Shown piece after piece: positions 14,281 through 19,591 of a stretch of 19,591 nt of DNA (positions within the stretch are counted from its first letter, which is position 1; each line of letters starts with the position of its first letter). The notes beneath the pieces were generated by a model. That model was not told the DNA's origin, made no database searches, and saw nothing but the letters and a program-made list of their open reading frames with translations. Origin of the DNA: an uncultured Verrucomicrobiota bacterium (GTDB lineage Bacteria; Verrucomicrobiota; Verrucomicrobiae; Opitutales; Opitutaceae). The stretch covers positions 1 through 19,591 of the forward strand of contig CAMLQS010000054.1 of NCBI GenBank assembly GCA_946482165.1, written 5' to 3'. The translations under genes and the position numbers were made by a program.

Positions 14281-15666
14281 CTAGAGCGCGGTGCCAGGCG
14301 TGTCGGCCACGGCGACGTTGGGTAGAAGAAGGGACTCGAGCTGGTAGCGGCGCGACCCCTTGATGAACACGGAGCCGGCGTGGGATTCGAACCGGGCGCG
14401 AAGAGCGGCCAGGCTGTCGACGGCCTGGACGGAGCGGCGAAACGCCGCCTTGGCGACGGTCCGCGCCGGCTCGGGATCGGCGAGAACGAACGCGGCGTCC
14501 TGCGGACGCAGGAGATTGTTCAACGCCTCGCCCAGCTGCTGGTGGTATTCCAGCGAGGAGCGGCCGAGCTCCTCCATGCCTCCGATAAGGAAAAGGCGCG
14601 GCTGATCTTCGGGCGCCGTCGTCACGAAGGCTTCCAGCGCATCGAGCATCGAGGCCGGGTTGGCGTTGTAGCAGTCGATGTAGATCCAGCGGCCCGCGTG
14701 ATCCTGAACGTGCTCGCCGCGAAGCGCGGCGGCGGTCCAGGTGGAAAGCCGGGCCTGGGCGTCGGCCGGGGAAACGCCCAGGCGGAGCGCGGTGGTGAGG
14801 GCGAGGGCGGCGTTGTGCGCCATGCCTTCGGAAACGCGACGGCAAACGAACGTGATCTCAAACGGCGCGCGCGAGCCGGAGACGTTCGGGGCGATGGTGA
14901 TCCGCGTCTCGGTTTCGGAATTGGTGATCGCCGGAGCCACCACGACTCCCGGCGAGGGGAAGGAGCGAAACTCGTGGTAATTGAGGCAATCGACGCCGAA
15001 GAGCCGCAGTCCTCCGGCCGGAACGGCGGCGGGCAGCTGCGCTTTTTCGCGGGCGACGTTCGCGAGCGTGCCGAGCGTCGCGAGGTGGGCGGGACCGATG
15101 AGCGTGACGATGGCGTGGCTCGGGCGGATCATCTCCGCGAGCACGGACATTTCGCCGAGGCCGCCGATGCCGGCCTCGATGACGGCGAACTTGTGCAGGG
15201 CGGGATCGAGGCGCGTGAGCGTCAACGGCACGCCAAGGTGGTTGTTAAGGTTGCCGGAAGTCGCCAGGACGTCGCCGGGCGAGGAGGACAGAAGGAGGGC
15301 GAGCAGTTCCTTGGTCGATGTCTTGCCCGCGCTGCCGGTCACTCCGATCACGGGGCCGGGGAAACTCTGGCGATGCGCGGCCGCGATGGCTTGGAACGCG
15401 GCGAGGGGGGAGGCCGCGACCAGCTGCGGCAAGTCGACATCGGGGTCCTCCACCGACACGAGCGCGGCGGAGGCGCCCGCCTCTTTCGCGGCGGCGAGAA
15501 ACGCGTGGCCGTCCCGGCGAGCCGTCCGGAGCGCCACGAAACAATCGCCCGGAGAGAGGTGTCGGGTGTCGACGGAGAAGCCGGTGACCGGGAGCGAGGC
15601 GGCCGGCATCTTGGACCAGCGAGCCCCGGCGGCGGAGGCGAGGAATTTGGGGGAGAATATAGGCAT
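14281..15666 (-). CDS. murF: UDP-MurNAc-tripeptide D-Ala-D-Ala ligase MurF
   Basis: Mur ligase that adds the D-Ala-D-Ala made by Ddl, completing the cytoplasmic pentapeptide. The 461-residue protein shows the N-terminal SVDTRHLSPGDCFVAL (31-46), P-loop VTGSAGKTSTKELLA (109-123), SGNLNNHLGVPLTL, EAGIGGLGEMSVL, REKAQL with the carbamylated Lys, IDCYNANPASMLDAL, GGMEELG and the terminal FIKGSRRYQLESLL. The P-loop has Ala where many homologues have Asn, a common variant in MurF. The ATG (15664-15666) shares its A with the murE TGA (TGATG), so translation is probably coupled. mraY follows after 18 nt. Confidence 0.97.
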   Translation of the reverse strand: MPIFSPKFLASAAGARWSKMPAASLPVTGFSVDTRHLSPGDCFVALRTARRDGHAFLAAAKEAGASAALVSVEDPDVDLPQLVAASPLAAFQAIAAAHRQSFPGPVIGVTGSAGKTSTKELLALLLSSSPGDVLATSGNLNNHLGVPLTLTRLDPALHKFAVIEAGIGGLGEMSVLAEMIRPSHAIVTLIGPAHLATLGTLANVAREKAQLPAAVPAGGLRLFGVDCLNYHEFRSFPSPGVVVAPAITNSETETRITIAPNVSGSRAPFEITFVCRRVSEGMAHNAALALTTALRLGVSPADAQARLSTWTAAALRGEHVQDHAGRWIYIDCYNANPASMLDALEAFVTTAPEDQPRLFLIGGMEELGRSSLEYHQQLGEALNNLLRPQDAAFVLADPEPARTVAKAAFRRSVQAVDSLAALRARFESHAGSVFIKGSRRYQLESLLLPNVAVADTPGTAL

Positions 15667-17162
15667 CAGGCGGAGGGGTTTGCGCGCAGGCGTTTAAGAT
15701 TGATGAGCTCACGCACGACCTGGCGGTCGTCGAAGGGGGTGATGGTGTCGGCGAACTCCTGGTAGGTTTCGTGTCCCTTGCCCGCGACAAGGAGGCAGTC
15801 GCCGGGCTTGCAGAGATCGAGGGCGAGACTGAGCGCGCGGCGGCGGTCCTCGATCCAGGTGAATTTCTCCGGCCGGGTGACGCCGGAGCGCATGTCGTCG
15901 AAGATTGCGGCGACGGTTTCGCCGCGGGGGTTGTCGGCGGTGGCCAGCGCGATGTCGGAGCCCTCCTCCACGGCCCGGGCCATGAGCGGACGCTTGGCGC
16001 GGTCGCGGTTGCCCCCGCAGCCGAAAACGCAGATGACGCGGCCGGGCGTGATGGCGCGAAGCATGCCGAGAGCGTTGCTCAGCGCGTCGTCGGTGTGCGC
16101 GTAGTCGACGAGAACATTGAACGGTTGCCCCTCCTCGATGCGTTCCATGCGGCCGGGCACGCCGGGAAACACGGCGAGGCGAGCGAGAAATGCGTGGGGA
16201 TTGCGGCCCAGCCCGTAAACGGCGGCGACGGCGGCTAGGACGTTGGCCAGATTGTAACGACCGATCAGCGGCGAGCGCACGCGCGCGCGGCCCTCCGGCC
16301 ATACGAGCGTGAAAACGGTTTCCTTGAAGCCGAGTTCGACATCCTCGGCGCGGACCTGGGCCTGCGACGACTCGCCATAGCCGATGACGCGCGAAATCCC
16401 CGCCGGCACCATGCCGATGAGGCGGCGTCCGTGCTCGTCGTCGCAGTTTATGGCGCACACGGGCGGCACGCATCCGGCCTCGCCGGTGAAAAGGCGGGCC
16501 TTTACCTGAAAGTAGGCTTCGAGCGTGCCGTGATAATCGAGGTGATCCTGGGTGAGGTTGGTGAAGACGGCGGCGGCGAATTCCATGCCGAGCACGCGGC
16601 GCTGATCGATGCCGTGGGAGCTGACCTCCATGACGGCCTCGCGGCAGCCGGCGTCGCGCATCTGCGCGAGCATGCCGAAAATATCGGGCGCCTCGGGCGT
16701 GGTCTTGAAGGACGGGACGGTGCGGGCGCCGAGATCGTAGCTGATCGTGCCGAGCAGACCGACGCGCGGACCATCCTCGAGGAAGTGCTTGATGAGGTGG
16801 GTGACGGTCGTCTTGCCATTGGTCCCGGTGACGCCGACGATGCGCAGATCGCGATCAGGCGCGCGATGCACGCGGCGCGCGGCGCGGGCCAGGGCGGCAC
16901 GAGGATCCTCGACCTGGACAAAAGTGACCTTGGCCGGCGCGGAGGCGGGGGCGGCGTTCGAAACGATGGCGACGGCGCCGCGACTGAGCGCCTCGGCGAC
17001 ATGCGTGGAGCCATCGGTGCGCAAGCCGGGAAGCGCGAAGAACACGTTGCCCGGGACGACGCGGCGGCTGTCCATCACGATGCCGGAAGCCGGTCGATCC
17101 AGCGGGCCGCGCGAGGCGAGGATCTCGCCCTCGGCAAAGAGGTCGGAAAGCGAGGGAGCCAT
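15666..17162 (-). CDS. murE: UDP-MurNAc-L-Ala-D-Glu:meso-diaminopimelate ligase MurE
   Basis: Mur ligase adding the third stem-peptide residue. From ATG 17160-17162 it is 498 residues, the usual length, and begins at the family N-terminal domain: MAPSLSDLFAEGEI, then MDSRRVVPGNVFFAL (30-44). Other sites are P-loop GTNGKTT (113-119), EVSSHGIDQRRVLG, LTQDHLDYHGTLEAYF with Lys221 as the carbamylated Lys, DYAHTDDAL, FGCGGNRDRAKRP and GKGHETYQ. The motif TADNPRGE (408-415) is the DNPR signature of meso-diaminopimelate-adding enzymes, implying DAP-type peptidoglycan. An alternative start at 17339 would overlap the ftsI stop as ATGA and add 59 residues; I prefer 17162 because the extra stretch is low-complexity and its codons look less biased, but the overlap pattern is common in this cluster. 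Confidence 0.93.
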   Translation of the reverse strand: MAPSLSDLFAEGEILASRGPLDRPASGIVMDSRRVVPGNVFFALPGLRTDGSTHVAEALSRGAVAIVSNAAPASAPAKVTFVQVEDPRAALARAARRVHRAPDRDLRIVGVTGTNGKTTVTHLIKHFLEDGPRVGLLGTISYDLGARTVPSFKTTPEAPDIFGMLAQMRDAGCREAVMEVSSHGIDQRRVLGMEFAAAVFTNLTQDHLDYHGTLEAYFQVKARLFTGEAGCVPPVCAINCDDEHGRRLIGMVPAGISRVIGYGESSQAQVRAEDVELGFKETVFTLVWPEGRARVRSPLIGRYNLANVLAAVAAVYGLGRNPHAFLARLAVFPGVPGRMERIEEGQPFNVLVDYAHTDDALSNALGMLRAITPGRVICVFGCGGNRDRAKRPLMARAVEEGSDIALATADNPRGETVAAIFDDMRSGVTRPEKFTWIEDRRRALSLALDLCKPGDCLLVAGKGHETYQEFADTITPFDDRQVVRELINLKRLRANPSA

Positions 17163-17335
17163 TTGAAGAACGCGTTGGGAAGGTGAGAACGGAGCGGAGG
17201 GGCCGGAGTTCCCCGGGGACGTTTTTGCGGACGGGGACCGACGGCGGCCCGAGGCGGGCTCCGCGGACGAATCGAGATCCGCGGCCGAGGCGGCGAATGC
17301 ACGAATGAGCGAGTAGTCCTGAACGAGATAACCGA
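17163..17335 (-). other. Gap or N-terminal extension between ftsI and murE
   Basis: This 173-nt stretch stays open in the murE frame from an ATG at 17337-17339 that overlaps the ftsI TGA. The encoded 59 residues are Ser/Ala/Pro-rich with no recognised domain, and about 70% of codons end in G or C by my count against about 83% for the next 60 codons. It is either a lineage-specific MurE extension or an untranslated gap. I see no promoter or hairpin in it. Confidence 0.4.
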
Positions 17336-19213
17336 TCATGGCCGGCCTCCCGTGCTCGCGGATTGGGCGATGAGCGACGAAGGGACGGCGCTCGTGACAG
17401 GCTTGATATCGAGATACTGAATGAGCTGCTCGGCGATCTTCTTGAAGCTCGGCACGGCGACGACGGAGCCGTAAGCGGTGCCGCCGCCGGGCGGTTTGCC
17501 ATCGTCGACGATCACGGTGATGACGACGCGGGGACGGCTGGCGGGAAAAAACCCGGCGAAGGAGCCGATGTGATTCCGCTCGGAGTAACGGCCGTCGATG
17601 AGTTTTTGCGCGGTGCCCGTCTTGCCCGCGACCTCGTAGCCGGGAATGGCGGCGGCCTTCGCCGTGCCGTCGGGGGAGGCGACCTTTTGCAACATGCGCG
17701 CCATCGTCTCCGCGGTCTGAGGGGCGATGACCGTGCGGCGAACGGCGGGCTTAAACGTGTAGACGGCCTCGCCGCCGACGTCGCGCACCTGGTGGATGAC
17801 CTGCGGGCGATGCAGCTGGCCGCCGCTGGCGATGGCGCCCATGCCGTAGTGAATCTGGATCGGCGTGGCGGCGATCGAGTAGCCCGCCGGGATGCGAGTG
17901 ATGTCGATGCCGGACCACTTGGCGGGATCGGCGAGCAGGCCGGGCTCTTCGCGACCGAGGGGAAACCCGGAACGTTCGCCGAAACCGTAGGCGCGAGCGT
18001 AATCGTAGAGTTTGCGATCCCCGAGGAGCATGCCGAGCTGCGCGGTGCCGACGTTGCTGGATTTGGCAATGACCTCGGCGACGGTGAGCGGATGGTTGTA
18101 GCGGTGGTCGTCGCGCATGAAGCGGCGCGGCTTCCCGTTATAGAGAATGCTGTCGAGCGTGCAGTCGAAGGTGCTCGCGGGAGTGACCAGGCCTTCGTTG
18201 AGCGCGGCGGAGGTCGCCACGATCTTGAAGGTGGAGCCCGGCTCGAGAAGGTCGGTGGCGGCGATGTTGCGCTGCGTGTCGAGCGGCGTGGTCGAGAACT
18301 GGTTCAGGTCGAAGCTCGGGTAGTTGGCGAGGCCGAGCAGGAAGCCGCTGCGGGCGTCGCTCACGATGATGGTGGCCTTCTGCGGATGAAACTTCGCCAC
18401 AAGCGCGTCGAGTTCCTGTTCCACGATGTGCTGGACGGCGGTGTCGATGGAGAGCACGACGCTCCATCCATCGGAGGCGGGAACCTCGCGCTCGCGAAAC
18501 TCGGCGCGCTCGACGCGCTTGCCATCGCGCTCGATCTCGCGCCAGCCGGGAATGCCGCGGAGGTAGGTGTCGGCGAAAGCCTCCACGCCGCCGGAGGGAA
18601 CGTCCTCCTTGTTCACGAAACCGATGACGTGCGCGGCGAGGGATCGGTGGGGATAGACGCGGCGATAGCGGCGCTCGAAGGTGAGGCCGGAGATCTTGAG
18701 CGCCGAGATGCGCGCGAACTGCTCCTCGCTCACGCCCTCGCGAAGCTTCACGAAGCGCACGCGGCTGCGGCCGTCCACGACCTCGTCGCGGGTGTCCTGC
18801 TCGATCGGCAGATCCTTCCAGGCCGGGGTGAAAAACGCCTCGACCTCGGAGGCGGAGGCCCCGAGCAGGGCGGCGAGCCGACCGCGCAACTCGCGTTGCT
18901 CGTCCGCGAAACGGGCCTGGCGGGCGGGAAGCTTCAGCGACTCGATTTTCTCGGGTAGCGCCCAGGGATCGATCGCGAGCGTGATGTCGGTCTGACTGGT
19001 GGCGAGCAAGTCGCCGCGCGCGTCGTAGATGTCGCCGCGGCGGGCGGGCTCGACGACAACGCGGCGGCGCGTCTCCTGAATCTGGGCGAGATAGTGGTCG
19101 CGCTCGACGACGTGAATCCGAACCAGGCGATGGGCGATCACGCCAAAGCTGGCGGCGACCGCGCCCGCGACAAGGTAGAGGCGGATATTGTGTGCGAAGC
19201 CGCGGGCGGTCAT
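17336..19213 (-). CDS. ftsI: Septal transpeptidase FtsI (penicillin-binding protein 3, class B)
   Basis: Class B penicillin-binding protein that cross-links septal peptidoglycan with FtsW. From ATG 19211-19213 it is 625 residues: a short cytoplasmic tail, one membrane anchor (about 11-32), the pedestal domain starting RRVVVEPARRGDIYDARGD (50-68), then the transpeptidase domain. Active-site motifs are in order: LEPGSTFK (323-330, nucleophile Ser327 and Lys330), SSN (385-387) and GKTGTAQK (530-537). No C-terminal PASTA domain is present. The start is 4 nt after the ftsL stop; the frame is open further upstream, but that part overlaps ftsL and lacks FtsI features. The stop overlaps a candidate murE ATG. 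Position between ftsL and murE supports FtsI rather than the elongation enzyme PBP2. Confidence 0.97.
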   Translation of the reverse strand: MTARGFAHNIRLYLVAGAVAASFGVIAHRLVRIHVVERDHYLAQIQETRRRVVVEPARRGDIYDARGDLLATSQTDITLAIDPWALPEKIESLKLPARQARFADEQRELRGRLAALLGASASEVEAFFTPAWKDLPIEQDTRDEVVDGRSRVRFVKLREGVSEEQFARISALKISGLTFERRYRRVYPHRSLAAHVIGFVNKEDVPSGGVEAFADTYLRGIPGWREIERDGKRVERAEFREREVPASDGWSVVLSIDTAVQHIVEQELDALVAKFHPQKATIIVSDARSGFLLGLANYPSFDLNQFSTTPLDTQRNIAATDLLEPGSTFKIVATSAALNEGLVTPASTFDCTLDSILYNGKPRRFMRDDHRYNHPLTVAEVIAKSSNVGTAQLGMLLGDRKLYDYARAYGFGERSGFPLGREEPGLLADPAKWSGIDITRIPAGYSIAATPIQIHYGMGAIASGGQLHRPQVIHQVRDVGGEAVYTFKPAVRRTVIAPQTAETMARMLQKVASPDGTAKAAAIPGYEVAGKTGTAQKLIDGRYSERNHIGSFAGFFPASRPRVVITVIVDDGKPPGGGTAYGSVVAVPSFKKIAEQLIQYLDIKPVTSAVPSSLIAQSASTGGRP

Positions 19214-19217
19214 CGGC

Positions 19218-19591
19218 TCAGCGCTGCGCGCCTCCTCCCAGGTTGAAGCGGACGGGCACGACGACCTGGCCGCGCTCGGCGGCGAAGATCTCGGCGTTTC
19301 GCTTGGCGGCAAGACGGGTGGTCACGGGCTCGTCGACGCGCGCGAGGCGATCCTCGGCCGGCGGAGCAAGGCCCAGGGCGAGGGCCTGGTTGCGCCGGGC
19401 GAGGGCGTCGGGAGACTGCTCGGACGCGATCGCGCCGCCGATCTCGGCGATGCGGCGCTCGGTTTCCGCGATGCGCTGCTCAAGCAGACGGGTCGTGTTG
19501 GCGGAGACGGAGATGTCGTGGCGCAGGTCGACGATGGCGAAGCCGAGGCCGCCGCCCGCGCCGAGCACGACCAGCGAGGCGACCAGCAGCT
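19218..19591 (-). CDS. ftsL: FtsL-like cell division protein, partial (5' end outside window)
   Basis: The frame is open to the right window edge, so the N terminus is missing; 124 residues are visible. It begins within a hydrophobic segment (LLVASLVVLGAGGGLGFAIV) followed by a heptad-like helix, TTRLLEQRIAETERRIAEIG, and a polar tail ending in VPVRFNLGGGAQR. This single-membrane-helix plus coiled-coil layout, together with its place 4 nt before ftsI, is that of FtsL, which pairs with FtsB and FtsQ to activate FtsWI. FtsL proteins share little sequence, so the call depends on topology and context. An internal GTG at 19566-19568 could be mistaken for the start, but it lies inside the membrane helix. 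Confidence 0.78.
   Translation of the reverse strand, partial: LLVASLVVLGAGGGLGFAIVDLRHDISVSANTTRLLEQRIAETERRIAEIGGAIASEQSPDALARRNQALALGLAPPAEDRLARVDEPVTTRLAAKRNAEIFAAERGQVVVPVRFNLGGGAQR

Noticed and set aside
14380..18958. Long plus-strand open frames over murF, murE and ftsI
   Set aside because: They are antisense shadows with low-complexity Gly/Arg/Ala/Asp content and no domain signature.

Overview
The window is a GC-rich chromosomal segment carrying most of a division and cell wall (dcw) cluster, with every supported gene on the minus strand. In transcription order (right to left) it reads ftsL (5' end cut by the window) - ftsI - murE - murF - mraY - murD - a three-LysM protein - ftsW - murG - murC/murB fusion - ddl - ftsQ - a four-helix-bundle (S23/IVS-type) gene - ftsA - ftsZ - a PD-(D/E)XK nuclease-like gene (3' end cut by the window). 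The gene order, the MurC-MurB fusion, the extra LysM gene and the gram-negative DAP-type MurE motif suggest a Verrucomicrobiota bacterium, probably near Opitutaceae. That placement is inference from layout and style, not a database result.

Region 4,860-19,591 makes and polymerises the peptidoglycan precursor. MurC adds L-Ala, MurB makes UDP-MurNAc, and MurD, MurE and MurF build the stem peptide with D-Ala-D-Ala from Ddl. MraY and MurG make lipid I and lipid II, and FtsW/FtsI polymerise and cross-link at the septum with FtsL and FtsQ. Genes are tightly packed, with ATGA or TGATG overlaps at ftsW/murG, murG/murC, murB/ddl and murE/murF, so it is likely one long operon. The LysM protein between murD and ftsW probably adds a glycan-binding envelope factor. 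A 93-bp imperfect inverted repeat sits between mraY and murD.

Region 667-4,850 holds ftsQ, ftsA and ftsZ and is the unusual part. A small S23-type four-helix-bundle gene is inserted between ftsQ and ftsA and bracketed by inverted copies of a short repeat (core ctgaaacctgagacctga). Copies of the same repeat form a perfect 16-bp inverted repeat in the ftsA-ftsZ gap, and the ftsA and ftsZ leaders look alike over about 50 bp. FtsZ itself has Thr where the catalytic T7-loop Asp is expected.

Region 1-666 holds a partial nuclease-like gene and a 145-bp gap with two GC-rich hairpins after ftsZ. No tRNA, rRNA, CRISPR array or transposase was seen, and no gene-free stretch exceeds 300 bases.
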